Source: Actinobacteria bacterium 69-20 (GTDB lineage: Bacteria; Actinomycetota; Actinomycetes; Mycobacteriales; Nakamurellaceae). Taken from it: a DNA stretch of 64,000 nucleotides. The position numbers and the translations under genes are program-made. Location: assembly GCA_001897425.1 (NCBI GenBank), contig MKSW01000006.1, positions 195,668 through 259,667 of the forward strand, read 5' to 3'. Below are positions 37,548 to 46,002 of the stretch, piece after piece (position 1 is the stretch's first letter; each line of letters opens with the position of its first letter). The notes under the pieces are model-generated. The model was not told the origin of the DNA and made no database searches. It saw only the letters and a program-made list of their open reading frames with translations.

Positions 37548-38431
37548 CGGCCCGGCTCCCGCTCGCCCCTGCCCGCACCGGGGACAGCACGATGCGCCCG
37601 GTCGGGCGGCGAAGCGTCGTGTTGTTGTGGATAGCAGAGAATGCGCTCCGCATCGTGCTGGCGGCGATCTTCCTCGCGCCGATCGCGTTCGTGCTGCTCA
37701 CTTCGTTCATGTCGTCGTCGCAGACGCTGACCGCCTCGCTGTGGCCCCACCCCTGGGATTTCGGGAACTACCAGCGGGCGTTCCAGCAGGTGCCGCTCGC
37801 GCGATGGTTCGCTAATTCGCTGATGTACGCCGGGCTGGCGACCCTGTTCATGCTGGTGTCCTCGGTGCCCGCGGCGTATGTGCTGGCGAAGATCCGTCTC
37901 AGGTTCGCGAATCTGATCTTCCTCGCCATCGTGGTGGCGATGCTGCTGCCGCCGCAGGTCACGATCGTGCCGCTGTACATCATGTGGGCGAAGCTGGGTC
38001 TCAACGGCACGCTCTGGCCGCTGATTCTGCCGAACCTACTGGGCGATGCGTTCTCGATCTTCCTGCTGCGCCAGTTCTTCCTCACCATTCCGACCGAATA
38101 TCTGGACGCGGCGCGTATCGATGGCAACGGCGACTTCGGGGTGCTGGCCCGGGTGGTGGTGCCCATGGCGAAGCCCGGGGTCGCCGCGGCCGCGATCTTC
38201 AGCTTCTTCCACGCCTGGAACGACTACTTCGGACCGCTCGTCTACGCCTCGGAGAACGCGCAGAACTGGCCTGTCGCCTACGGTCTCGCGATGTTCCGCG
38301 GGTCGCACGGCACCGACTGGGGAACGACGATGGCCGTCACCATGCTCGTTGCGGCGCCGATCGTCGTCGTCTTTTTCTTCGCGCAACGCACGTTCGTCGA
38401 GGGCATCACGCTTACCGGGGTCAAAGGATAG
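37544..38431 (+). CDS. Carbohydrate ABC transporter permease, MalG type
   Basis: Partner permease, 295 residues. The EAA loop is EYLDAARIDGNGDFGVLARV followed by PMAKPG, and the end reads FVEGITLTGVKG, typical of MalG. The ATG at 37544 is the only sensible start, as the upstream open frame is a shadow of the MalF-type gene. As in the first importer, no ATPase gene accompanies it. Confidence 0.92.
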   Translation: MTARLPLAPARTGDSTMRPVGRRSVVLLWIAENALRIVLAAIFLAPIAFVLLTSFMSSSQTLTASLWPHPWDFGNYQRAFQQVPLARWFANSLMYAGLATLFMLVSSVPAAYVLAKIRLRFANLIFLAIVVAMLLPPQVTIVPLYIMWAKLGLNGTLWPLILPNLLGDAFSIFLLRQFFLTIPTEYLDAARIDGNGDFGVLARVVVPMAKPGVAAAAIFSFFHAWNDYFGPLVYASENAQNWPVAYGLAMFRGSHGTDWGTTMAVTMLVAAPIVVVFFFAQRTFVEGITLTGVKG

Positions 38432-38437
38432 GGACGC

Positions 38438-39718
38438 ATGAAGCTCACCGTCGTCGGCGGTGGATCGACGTACACCCCGGAACTCGTCGACGGACTGTGC
38501 CGCCTCAGCGGTCAACTGCCCGTCGACGAGCTGTGCCTGGTCGATCCGGACGCCGAGCGGCTGGCCTCTGTGGCCGGCATCTCGCAGCGCATGACGGCGC
38601 GGGCGGGTGGGCCTTTCGCGGTCACCGCGACCGGCGACCTCACCGCCGGTGTGACCGATGCGGATGTGGTGCTGCTGCAGCTCCGGGTCGGCGGCCAGGC
38701 GGCACGCCACTGCGACGAGACCTGGCCGCACGAGGCCGGTGTCATCGGGCAGGAGACCACCGGCCCGGGCGGCTTCGCGAAGGCGCTGCGCACCGTGCCG
38801 GTGGTGCTGGACATCGCCGAGACGATCCGGAAGCACGCGAAGAAGGACGCCTGGATCATCGACTTCACGAACCCGGTGGGCATCGTGACCCGCGTGCTGC
38901 TGATGGCCGGGCACCGGGCGGTCGGCCTGTGCAATGTGGCGATCGGCTTCCAGCGGCGCTTCGCGAATCTGCTCGGCGTGGAACATCGTCATATTCGACT
39001 CGGTCATGTCGGTCTGAACCATCTGACCTGGGAACGCGCCGTCTACCTGGCCGATCCTGCGGACCCGGCGGCCGGGCGGGACGTGCTGCCCGAATTGCTG
39101 GAACACCACCTCGCCACTATCGCCGAGGAGGAGGAACTGCCGGCCGCGGCGCTGCGACTGCAGCATGCCGTGCCGTCCTACTACCTCCGCTACTACTACG
39201 CCCATGACGAGGTGCTCCGCCGGCAGCTGGCCGAGCCCACTCGGGCCGAAGAGGTCATGGACATCGAGCGTGCGCTGCTGCGCCAGTACGCGGACCCGGC
39301 CGTCGACACCAAGCCCGAGGAGCTCGCGCAGCGGGGCGGGGCGTTCTATTCGGAAGCGGCGGTCGACCTGATCGCGTCGCTGTGCGGCGATGTGCGGGAC
39401 GTCCAGGTGGTCAATGTTCGTAATGGCGGCATCCTGCCGTTCCTTCCCGATGATCACGTCATCGAGGTGCCCGCGACGATCGCCGCGGGCGGGCCCGCCG
39501 CGTTGGCGGTCGGTGAGCTGCCGGGCGAGATGGCCGGGCTGATAGCGCATGTCGCCGAGTACGAGCGGCTGGCACTATCGGCCGCGGTGCGCGGAGGCCG
39601 GGATCGGGTGCTGCGCGCGCTGTTGGCGCATCCGTTGGTCGGCCAGATGGACAAGGCCGAGCGGCTCACCGATCTGCTGCTCGCGCACAACGCGCCGTAC
39701 CTGGCGTGGGCGCAGTGA
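38438..39718 (+). CDS. GH4 family glycosidase, 6-phospho-beta-glucosidase type
   Basis: NAD+- and Mn2+-dependent glycosidase of family 4, 426 residues. It opens with a Rossmann loop KLTVVGGGSTYTPELVDGL. GVIGQETTGPGGFAKALRT, DFTNPVGIVT, LCNVAIGF (metal Cys) and GHVGLNHLTW (metal His) match the 6-phospho-beta-glucosidase branch. Such enzymes need a phosphorylated substrate, yet import here is by ABC transport, so phosphorylation would come from a cytoplasmic kinase such as the next gene. Six bases after the permease stop. Confidence 0.9.
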   Translation: MKLTVVGGGSTYTPELVDGLCRLSGQLPVDELCLVDPDAERLASVAGISQRMTARAGGPFAVTATGDLTAGVTDADVVLLQLRVGGQAARHCDETWPHEAGVIGQETTGPGGFAKALRTVPVVLDIAETIRKHAKKDAWIIDFTNPVGIVTRVLLMAGHRAVGLCNVAIGFQRRFANLLGVEHRHIRLGHVGLNHLTWERAVYLADPADPAAGRDVLPELLEHHLATIAEEEELPAAALRLQHAVPSYYLRYYYAHDEVLRRQLAEPTRAEEVMDIERALLRQYADPAVDTKPEELAQRGGAFYSEAAVDLIASLCGDVRDVQVVNVRNGGILPFLPDDHVIEVPATIAAGGPAALAVGELPGEMAGLIAHVAEYERLALSAAVRGGRDRVLRALLAHPLVGQMDKAERLTDLLLAHNAPYLAWAQ

Positions 39719-40875
39719 GCGAAGCGCGCTTTGTTGCGGCCGGATGCGGTGACTCGGTTTCTGACGTTGTCGCTGACTCGGTTTCCGGCATGGTCACTGG
39801 CGCGGCCGCTGACTCTGCTGCTGGCGCGGCCGCTGACGCGGTTGCCGTCGCCGTCGACGGCGGCGGATCCAAGACGGACGTCCTGGCGGTATCGATGGGC
39901 GGGCAGGTGCTGGCGAGCGTGCAGGGGCCCGGATCCAGCCCGCAGGCCGCGGGCGTGGCGGCATCGATCGGCACCATCACCGCATTGATCGCCGAAGCCG
40001 TGGCGCGCGCGGGCGCATTGCCGGTGACGCGGATCGGCGTCTACCTGTCCGGACTCGACTTTCCCGATGAGCACACGACTTTCGCGGCGACATTCCGGCG
40101 CGCCACCCGCGAGGCGTATCCGGCCGCGGCGGTCTCGATCGACAACGACCTGTTCGCGCTGCTGCGTGCCGGCACGCGGGAGAGCGACGCGGTCGCGGTC
40201 GTCTGCGGCACCGGCATGAACTGTGTCGGCGTCCGTGCCGACGGCGCACAGGTGCGCTACCCGGCGCTGGGCACTCTCTCGGGCGATTGGGGTGGCGGCT
40301 GGCACCTCGGTGAGCAGGCCCTGTGGCACGCGGCCCGGGCGCTCGACGGACGAGGCCCGAAAACCACTTTGCTGCAACGCATTCCGGCTGCTCTCGGCGC
40401 ACCCCAGCTGTGCGACGTGATCGAAGCCCTGCACGTCGGCCGGCTGGAGTCCGTCCGCCTGGCCGACCTGAGCCCCGTCGTGTTCAGTGCAGCCGACGAC
40501 GCCGATGCCGTGGCTCTCTCGCTGGTGGACCGGCAGGCCGCGGAAATCGTCGCCCTCGCCGTGAACACACTGCGCCGCCTGGACCTCGTGCAGCGGCCGG
40601 TACCCGTCGTCCTCGGCGGCGGGCTGATCCGGGCCGGGCATACCCGCCTGATGCGCAGCATCGAACGGGACCTGGCGTCGGCCGCCCCGGCGGCGCGGCT
40701 GACGGTCGTTCGCCGATCACCGGTCTTCGGCGCCGCACTGCTGGTCCTTGAGGCCGCCGGAGCCGACGACACCGCCCTCGTGCGGCTCGGCGACTCCACC
40801 CAACGTGTCGGATCATGCGACCCCGCGGAGCCCACCGATTACGCCTGGGCAAAGGGGCCAGTGGGCAGCAGATGA
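39715..40875 (+). CDS. BadF/BadG/BcrA-type N-acetylglucosamine kinase-like protein
   Basis: Acetate/sugar kinase fold protein, 386 residues, of the BadF/N-acetylhexosamine kinase family. VAVAVDGGGSKTDVLAVSM is the phosphate-1 loop, VVCGTGMNCVGV the phosphate-2 loop, LSGDWGGGWHLGEQAL the substrate loop and VVLGGGLIRAGH the adenosine loop. The GTG overlaps the GH4 stop. Before the kinase fold sits an unusual 32-residue extension made of four 8-residue units (DSVSDVVA, DSVSGMVT, GAAADSAA, GAAADAVA). Final gene of the operon; probably phosphorylates the imported sugar for GH4. Confidence 0.85.
   Translation: MSEARFVAAGCGDSVSDVVADSVSGMVTGAAADSAAGAAADAVAVAVDGGGSKTDVLAVSMGGQVLASVQGPGSSPQAAGVAASIGTITALIAEAVARAGALPVTRIGVYLSGLDFPDEHTTFAATFRRATREAYPAAAVSIDNDLFALLRAGTRESDAVAVVCGTGMNCVGVRADGAQVRYPALGTLSGDWGGGWHLGEQALWHAARALDGRGPKTTLLQRIPAALGAPQLCDVIEALHVGRLESVRLADLSPVVFSAADDADAVALSLVDRQAAEIVALAVNTLRRLDLVQRPVPVVLGGGLIRAGHTRLMRSIERDLASAAPAARLTVVRRSPVFGAALLVLEAAGADDTALVRLGDSTQRVGSCDPAEPTDYAWAKGPVGSR
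39751..39846 (+). repeat. In-frame 24-base minisatellite in the kinase N-terminus
   Basis: Four head-to-tail 24-base units as two related pairs: the first two begin GACTCGGTTTC, the last two begin GGCGCGGCCGCTGAC. All keep the reading frame and add 32 residues before the kinase domain. Confidence 0.85.
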
Positions 40876-40940
40876 TCTCGGTAACCGCACCGTTTGTGGC
40901 GCACTCGACGGTGGCGCTTCGGGTGCGCTCAGCGTCGTTG

Positions 40941-41348
40941 CTATTCGATGCTGAGATGGGTGATCACGACCTTCTTCGCGATCGAGGTCAGCGTCGCGGG
41001 ATTCGCGGGAATCCGATGGTCTTCCTCGGGGCCGATGTGAAGGTGATGCGGCCCGCCGTGCTGCTGCGCGTGCCCTGGGTGGTTGTCCTCCCGCCACAGG
41101 AGGGTCCCATCGATCCGTCGCAGATCGAACTTGTAGTAGTCCGCGATGAGCTCAGTCGAAAATGAGATTGCAACTGTCAGAACGGTTCCGGATGCGATGA
41201 AGTCAATGTGAAAGTCGTCGACGTCAATGATGCCTGGGCGAGGTGCAGTGGCGTCGATGCCGTCACGGAGCGTCCCGCCGATCCGCTCCGCCCAGATCGG
41301 CAGGAAGTCGATCGCGTCCTCGACCGTCGTGATGTAGGGCGGGAACAC
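40941..41348 (-). CDS. TumE/DUF6516-like toxin of a toxin-antitoxin pair
   Basis: Small soluble protein of 135 residues. The middle reads DYYKFDLRRIDGTLLWREDN, then a His-rich segment (QQHGGPHHLHIGPEEDH), the layout of the TumE (DUF6516) family in which a Tyr/Lys-rich strand is followed by clustered His before a variable C-terminus. It follows a 70-residue partner by eight bases, with a GTG start. Mechanism is not known to me. The role as toxin is inferred from the family name and two-gene context. Confidence 0.6.
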   Translation of the reverse strand: MFPPYITTVEDAIDFLPIWAERIGGTLRDGIDATAPRPGIIDVDDFHIDFIASGTVLTVAISFSTELIADYYKFDLRRIDGTLLWREDNHPGHAQQHGGPHHLHIGPEEDHRIPANPATLTSIAKKVVITHLSIE

Positions 41349-41356
41349 GGATGCGT

Positions 41357-41569
41357 CTACTCAGGCGTCTCGGCGTGTTCGAGCATCCGATATAAGCGCA
41401 GGGCGCGGAAGAACTCGTCGGTCTCTTGGAGTTCTCCGCGTTCGTCGCGGAACATGTCGATGTAGTTGTCGCGGTTCATCCCGGGATGGGCGGCTTCGAA
41501 CGCGGCGACGTCGGCGCGTAGCTCATCGATCGTCACCGTGCGCCAGGTGATCTTCGCTGCCGTCTTCAT
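41357..41569 (-). CDS. Small antitoxin-like partner of the TumE-like protein
   Basis: Acidic 70-residue protein directly upstream of the TumE-like gene. MKTAAKITWRTVTIDELRAD and the following helices (DEFFRALRLYRMLEHAE) show no DNA-binding motif I can name. By position and size it is the likely TumA-type antitoxin. The 85-base divergent gap to the ATPase gene probably holds its promoter; no clear boxes seen. Confidence 0.55.
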   Translation of the reverse strand: MKTAAKITWRTVTIDELRADVAAFEAAHPGMNRDNYIDMFRDERGELQETDEFFRALRLYRMLEHAETPE

Positions 41570-41654
41570 CGCATCAGTCTACGTGGCGGTCAATGACCCG
41601 CGCAGGGAAACAAGATCGCGACGCGGTGCCGACCGCGTGTGTTGCAATGACGCC

Positions 41655-42404
41655 ATGCCCGATCGTCCGCGCCACCTGTTGAGCGTTCGGCTGCGTCCGG
41701 ACATGGACGGCCCGCCGCGCGGTTGGCCGTTCAACATCCCCGCGGTCGCCCAGCTTTTGGCCGAAGGCTGGGAGGTGCCCGGCGGGGTGACCGTGTTGAT
41801 CGGTGAGAACGGTTCCGGCAAGAGCACGATCATCGAGGCGATCGCCGGACGCTATCCCCGGCTCGGCAACGACCTGGTGGGCCCGACCACGATCGGTGAC
41901 GAATCGCCGCTCGGTTCCTGGCTGTCGGTCGCCACCGCGCCGCTCGCGGCCCGGTCCGGGTTCTTCCTGCGTGCCGAGGCGATGCACAGCTATTTCGCCG
42001 CCCGAGACGAGGCCACCGGCCGCACCGAACGGGCGTGGGACGACCGGGCGCTTTTGGCGCGCAGCCACGGTGAATCGTTCCTGGCGGTATTGCGGGAGCG
42101 GTTCAACGATGTGGGCGTCTATTTCCTCGACGAGCCGGAATCCGCGCTGTCCTTCTCCTCCAGCCTGGCGCTAGTCGCCCTGCTGGACACGCTCCGCGCC
42201 GAGGGCAGCCAGGTGATCGTGGCGACGCACTCGCCCCTCATCGCCGCGCTCCCGGGGGCCACGCTGATCGAACTGGGTGACTGGGGATGGCGCGAAACGT
42301 CATGGGAGGAAGCGGATATGACGTGGAACTGGCGCGCGTTCCTGGACGCACCCGGGCGGTTCCTGCGCCATCTGCTTGCGGACACCGACGGCGAAATCGG
42401 CTGA
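41655..42404 (+). CDS. AAA/ABC-type ATPase, stand-alone (AAA_15/21-like)
   Basis: Soluble P-loop ATPase, 249 residues. Walker A is VLIGENGSGKSTIIEAIAGR (about residues 48-67), Walker B is VYFLDEPESALSF, and the switch His is in VIVATHSPLIAALPG. There is no coiled-coil arm or nuclease domain, so it is not a full OLD or Rad50-like protein; similar stand-alone ATPases are of unknown function, some in defence loci. Start at ATG 41655, before which the frame is shadow sequence across the antitoxin gene. Neighbours are a toxin-antitoxin pair and another AAA gene. Confidence 0.75.
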   Translation: MPDRPRHLLSVRLRPDMDGPPRGWPFNIPAVAQLLAEGWEVPGGVTVLIGENGSGKSTIIEAIAGRYPRLGNDLVGPTTIGDESPLGSWLSVATAPLAARSGFFLRAEAMHSYFAARDEATGRTERAWDDRALLARSHGESFLAVLRERFNDVGVYFLDEPESALSFSSSLALVALLDTLRAEGSQVIVATHSPLIAALPGATLIELGDWGWRETSWEEADMTWNWRAFLDAPGRFLRHLLADTDGEIG

Positions 42405-42485
42405 CGGCGGTCGCCCGGCGCCGCGGGTGCGATCGGTCCCTGACGGAGGCGGATTCCGGGTGACACCGCTCGCGCCACCAGTACC

Positions 42486-42599
42486 ATGGCGACGATGACG
42501 GGTTTTGATGATGACGAGGCTCGCTCGTTCGCGCATTCATTTCGATCATTTCTCGCGTGGGTGCATGCGGATCGGTTCGACGATGAGGCGAGAAACTAG
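42486..42599 (+). pseudogene. N-terminal piece of the AAA ATPase frame ending in an amber codon
   Basis: ATG 42486 opens 37 codons (starting MATMTGFDDDEARSF, continuing through FLAWVHADRFDDEARN) before TAG at 42597-42599. The same frame then continues without break (VVALVRGHLGEAG) into the AAA gene that follows. The composition and sense of this segment look genic, so a nonsense change of one codon (for example GAG to TAG) is the simplest explanation. Confidence 0.6.
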
Positions 42600-42650
42600 G
42601 TTGTCGCCCTGGTCCGGGGTCACCTCGGCGAGGCCGGCTGTGCCGAATCG

Positions 42651-44003
42651 GTGGTATCGCGGTCGCTGCCCACGTTCGAACACGTCAACCTGCAGACCGC
42701 CATCGAGGTGTGGGTCGGCCGGCCGGGCAGATCGGTGACGCTGCGCGGCGTGGTGGCACCGCCGCATTTCGGGCCGGTCAGCTTGCAGCAGCTCGTCGCC
42801 GCGCAGGGCATCCCGCCGATACGGCTCGCCGCGCCCCCGCTGGTGGACCTGCCGAACGGTCCTGATTCGACGTTGGCGTGCCTGCTGTCCGCAGTGCTGC
42901 TGGTCGAAGACGCGCGCGGCCGCTACGTGGTGATGGTCACCGGACCGTCGGAGCACAATCCGGGTCTCGCGGTGGAGGTGGCCGGTCTGGGCGTCGCCCG
43001 GGCGCAATCCGTGTTGGTGGAGCTGGACGCGTTGCGGCGCGAGTTGAACGTGTATCGGGGCCACGTTCTGGACGTGTCCGTGTCGCCGATGGGTGGCGTG
43101 GTGCTCGCCTTCGCGAAGCCGGCGCACCTGCATCGTGACGACGTGGTGCTCCCGGATGCGGTACTCACCCGCATCGAACGTCACACACTCGGCATCGCCG
43201 ACCATCGGGATGCCCTGCTCGCCGCGGGGCAGCATCTCAAGCGCGGCCTGCTGCTGTACGGGCCGCCGGGCACCGGTAAGACGCATACCATGCGATACCT
43301 GCTCGGCCGGATGACCGGCTACACCCGCCTGGTGTTGACCGGGCAGGCACTACACGCGATCGGCTCGGTCGCCGACCTCGCCCGGGATCTTCAGCCCGCC
43401 GTCGTCGTGCTGGAGGACGTCGACCTGGTTGCCGAGGATCGCAGTTTCGGGCCGGGATCGAGCCCTGTGCTGTTCGATCTGCTTGACGCCATGGATGGTG
43501 CCGCCGCCGATGCCGATCTGCTGTTCATCCTGACCACGAACCGGGCCGATCTGCTCGAGCCGGCGCTGGCGGCTCGACCGGGTCGGGTGGACGTCGCAGT
43601 CCACATCGACCTGCCCGATGCGCGGGCGCGCGGCACACTCTTCGATCTGTATGCGCGCGGCATCACGACGGACCTGAGCGATACGGATCGGGAAGCAATC
43701 GTGCAGCGCACCGAGGGCGTGACGGCGTCGTTCCTGAAAGAGTTCCTCCGGCGGGCGGTGCTCGAATCCATCGTGGAGGCCGCCGAGGACGTGGAGGGCG
43801 CCGAGCCCGCCGCTGTCACCGCCGCGCACGCCAATCGCGCGCTCGATGACCTGCTCAGTGACAGCCAGGAGGTCACCCGCAGCCTGCTCGGCGTGGGCAA
43901 CGACCCGACCCTCCTCCCGCCGGGCGGCGGAGCCGGCGCCCTCCCGCCGAGACGTCACCGCGGCTTCGGCTGGACCGCCTACGCCCCGTTTTCCGGCGGA
44001 TAG
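42651..44003 (+). CDS. AAA+ ATPase, FtsH/SpoVK-like, probably missing its true N-terminus
   Basis: AAA+ protein, 450 residues from GTG 42651. An N-terminal domain of about 190 residues precedes the classic ATPase core: Walker A LLLYGPPGTGKTHTMRYLL, Walker B AVVVLEDVDLVAED, sensor-1 in LFILTTNRADLLEPAL and arginine fingers in AARPGRVDVAVHIDLPD. The C-terminal helical lid (TEGVTASFLKEFLRRAVLES) is intact. No protease or pore-loop substrate domain is attached. The GTG has no ribosome site and the real start is probably 42486, blocked by TAG at 42597; the gene may be silenced, reinitiated or read through. Confidence 0.75.
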   Translation: MVSRSLPTFEHVNLQTAIEVWVGRPGRSVTLRGVVAPPHFGPVSLQQLVAAQGIPPIRLAAPPLVDLPNGPDSTLACLLSAVLLVEDARGRYVVMVTGPSEHNPGLAVEVAGLGVARAQSVLVELDALRRELNVYRGHVLDVSVSPMGGVVLAFAKPAHLHRDDVVLPDAVLTRIERHTLGIADHRDALLAAGQHLKRGLLLYGPPGTGKTHTMRYLLGRMTGYTRLVLTGQALHAIGSVADLARDLQPAVVVLEDVDLVAEDRSFGPGSSPVLFDLLDAMDGAAADADLLFILTTNRADLLEPALAARPGRVDVAVHIDLPDARARGTLFDLYARGITTDLSDTDREAIVQRTEGVTASFLKEFLRRAVLESIVEAAEDVEGAEPAAVTAAHANRALDDLLSDSQEVTRSLLGVGNDPTLLPPGGGAGALPPRRHRGFGWTAYAPFSGG

Positions 44004-44127
44004 GCGTAGAAGTGCTATGCCGGGTCTGACCGATCAGCGGTCCTCCGGGAATCGCGAATGCGCAAGGGGCCGCGGGGTGTCTGTCGAACCTCCGGGTCAG
44101 CGCTCGGGGTGATTTTGGGTGATCGGT

Positions 44128-44373
44128 CTAGCGTCTGGCTGCGACAGCCAGCTCCCCCGTTTGGGCAGCTTCGCGGGAGTCGATCTGCCGGAAATATATC
44201 CAGCCGCCCGCGGTGTCGATCTCGTCGATGAACACCCATGACCACAATCCGGGGCGCCCGGCCACGGCGACGCTGCCGACGTACAAGCCGGATTCGCCAG
44301 CGGGCAGCTTGGCGATATTGCGGTCGTCGTCGTCGACCCAGTTCAGGTCGGCGTCAATGTCGATCTGGATCAC
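44128..44373 (-). CDS. Hypothetical small acidic protein
   Basis: An 81-residue protein I do not recognise. IQIDIDADLNWVDDDDRN at the start is strongly acidic; SGLYVGSVAVAGRPGLWSWV and GGWIYFRQID suggest alternating beta strands. GTG 44373 has GAGGAAG at good spacing, whereas longer in-frame starts overlap the ATPase gene upstream. It is 64 bases downstream of the ATPase gene on the same strand, so the two probably form an operon. Confidence 0.55.
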   Translation of the reverse strand: MIQIDIDADLNWVDDDDRNIAKLPAGESGLYVGSVAVAGRPGLWSWVFIDEIDTAGGWIYFRQIDSREAAQTGELAVAARR

Positions 44374-44437
44374 GGGGGCTCTTCCTCTTACGATCGCTCG
44401 TTGTCGTGCGGATTCTCCATCACAGTGTAGGTTGCGC

Positions 44438-45649
44438 TCACGAATCGGGCCGCGATGGCTGCTCTTGGCTGTCCAGGCCGGATCTGGCCAGCGCGAAGGT
44501 CCCGAATCCGGGCATGGTGAATCGCATCCGGCCATGCCCTGCGGGTTCGATGATGCCCTTGTCGATCAGAGCCTGTCGTGCCATGCTCCACTGCGCAGAT
44601 TTCGCTCCCAGCGTCGCCGATACGTCGGCGGTGGTTGCGGTTCCGTCGCCTGAAACGGCTGCGATCGCGAGTATGACGGCCTGTTCGGCGGGTGTGGCTT
44701 TGTTCCATCGGCCGCGGAACATGCCGCCTTCGAGGTTGTTTCGCACGTCGGCCAGTGCCCGCCTGGTCTCGTCTGGTTCGATCGTCGACCGCGCCCGGGG
44801 TGCGGCCTGAGTCCAGGTCTCGTCGCCGATGTACTGGATCAGATACGGCGAGCCATCGGCCGCGGCGAGGGCCAGCTCGGCCGCTGCCGGCGTCCAGCGA
44901 ACGCCCACGGCCAGGGCGGGCTCCAGCAGGGCGCGTGCCGCGTCCGGCTCGTCCAGGCGGCCGAGGGTTCGGAAGTTGAACCGCTCGGTGAAGGATGCCG
45001 CCGCCATGATCCGCTCCGGGGTGTTGGGAAGTCCCGCGCCGATCACCGCGAGTGGGCTGTTCGGAGTCTTGGCCGCGTCCTGGATCGCGTTGGCCAGCAC
45101 CACCATGCCATCGGTCGGCGCCTCTTGCATTTCGTCGAGGACTATGAGCAGACCGGCTCGGTCCTTGTCTCTGGCGGCCTGGGCGGCTCCCGACAGGATC
45201 CCGGCCAGCACTTGTCGTTGCACGGTGACTATGGCCGGTCCTGCTGCTGCGGCGGGGCCGGAGGCGATCTTCACGACGCCGGCGTTGACCTCGATCGACA
45301 GCGCGGAGAGCCGCTGTTTCACCGCACGCCACGCGCCGCCTGCGCGGGAACGGTGTAGCGGCGCCACCGCCTCGGCGACGGCTGCCGCTAACATCTGCGC
45401 CCCGTTGGATACGGCGTCCAATGCCACTTGCGCGACGACGAAACCGCGCGCCGTGGCCCGCTCCGCGGCGACCGACAGGATCACGGTCTTGCCGTAGCCG
45501 CGCGCCCCGGTGAAAACGACATGGGCTGGTGCCGCGTCCCCGGAGTTTTGCACCCGGGTCAACACGGCCTCGATTCGGGCGAGGTGCGCATCCCGGCCGA
45601 CCAGTACCGCGGGGCGGGCGCCGAATCCCGGATGGTAGGGGCTGTCCAC
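44438..45649 (-). CDS. AAA_16-type ATPase with C-terminal winged helix
   Basis: Soluble ATPase of 403 residues with an ORC/Cdc6-like layout. VLVGRDAHLARIEAVLTRV leads into Walker A (VVFTGARGYGKTVILSVAAE), Walker B is LLIVLDEMQEAP, sensor-1 is near PLAVIGAGLPNTPE, and a helical lid is followed by a winged-helix domain (EQAVILAIAAVSGDGTATTA, then FTMPGFGTFALA). Family members act as signalling STAND-type or accessory ATPases; function here unknown. The GTG at 45649 lies nine bases after a four-site operator, implying tight regulation and possibly leaderless translation. Confidence 0.75.
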   Translation of the reverse strand: MDSPYHPGFGARPAVLVGRDAHLARIEAVLTRVQNSGDAAPAHVVFTGARGYGKTVILSVAAERATARGFVVAQVALDAVSNGAQMLAAAVAEAVAPLHRSRAGGAWRAVKQRLSALSIEVNAGVVKIASGPAAAAGPAIVTVQRQVLAGILSGAAQAARDKDRAGLLIVLDEMQEAPTDGMVVLANAIQDAAKTPNSPLAVIGAGLPNTPERIMAAASFTERFNFRTLGRLDEPDAARALLEPALAVGVRWTPAAAELALAAADGSPYLIQYIGDETWTQAAPRARSTIEPDETRRALADVRNNLEGGMFRGRWNKATPAEQAVILAIAAVSGDGTATTADVSATLGAKSAQWSMARQALIDKGIIEPAGHGRMRFTMPGFGTFALARSGLDSQEQPSRPDS

Positions 45650-45658
45650 ACGACAACC

Positions 45659-45700
45659 TTAGATAGCATTAGATCGAGACGCAAATCTAACGACATCTAA
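45659..45700. promoter_or_regulatory. Four-site symmetric operator TTAGAT/ATCTAA
   Basis: TTAGAT-N4-TTAGAT-N10-ATCTAA-N4-ATCTAA, a 42-base array with exact half-site repeats spaced ten bases apart on each side of a central spacer. The ten-base period puts neighbouring half-sites on the same DNA face. It lies nine bases upstream of the ATPase start, so its AT-rich boxes may also supply the -10 region. The cognate regulator is unknown. Confidence 0.75.
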
Positions 45701-45803
45701 CATCCGTGACGAGGATGTGGTCATGGTGTGGCGCATCGACCGGCTCAGCCACTCGGCGCTGGACAAGCCTGGCACAGCCGAGCTCGATATCCGGGAAAAG
45801 AAG

Positions 45804-45830
45804 AAAACCCCTGGCTTGACCAGGGGTTTT
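45804..45830 (-). terminator. Intrinsic terminator of tRNA-Pro
   Basis: AAAACCCCTGG and CCAGGGGTTTT form an 11-base-pair stem with a 5-base loop, just after the 3' end of the minus-strand tRNA. On the minus strand it is followed by CTTCTTTT, a good T-rich tract. Confidence 0.9.
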
Positions 45831-45836
45831 CCACTG

Positions 45837-45910
<74 letters not shown>

Positions 45911-45925
45911 ATGCGACCATCGATC

Positions 45926-45931
45926 AGTCTA
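45926..45931 (-). promoter_or_regulatory. Probable -10 box of tRNA-Pro
   Basis: TAGACT on the minus strand, about 16 bases before the mature tRNA end, with TTCGGC 17 bases further upstream as a weak -35. The deaminase gene ends 72 bases away on the same strand. Confidence 0.5.
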
Positions 45932-46002
45932 GCGGAGCCCGGCAAGCCGCCGAACCACCCGGCGAAGATCACCGGACGCAGGGGCCGAGGGGACCGAGAT
46001 CG

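Noticed and set aside
39751..39846. CRISPR array
   Set aside because: Units are contiguous 24-mers without unique spacers, fully inside a coding frame; no cas genes.
7692..42599. TAG reassigned as a sense codon
   Set aside because: Ordinary genes in the window end in TAG, for example hemE, the GH4-upstream permease, the MscS gene, the deacetylase, the AAA gene and the MBL gene, so TAG is a normal stop here.
44028..44125. Inverted repeat GACCGATC...GATCGGTC as a terminator between convergent genes
   Set aside because: Arms are only eight bases and about 80 bases apart, too far for a terminator hairpin.
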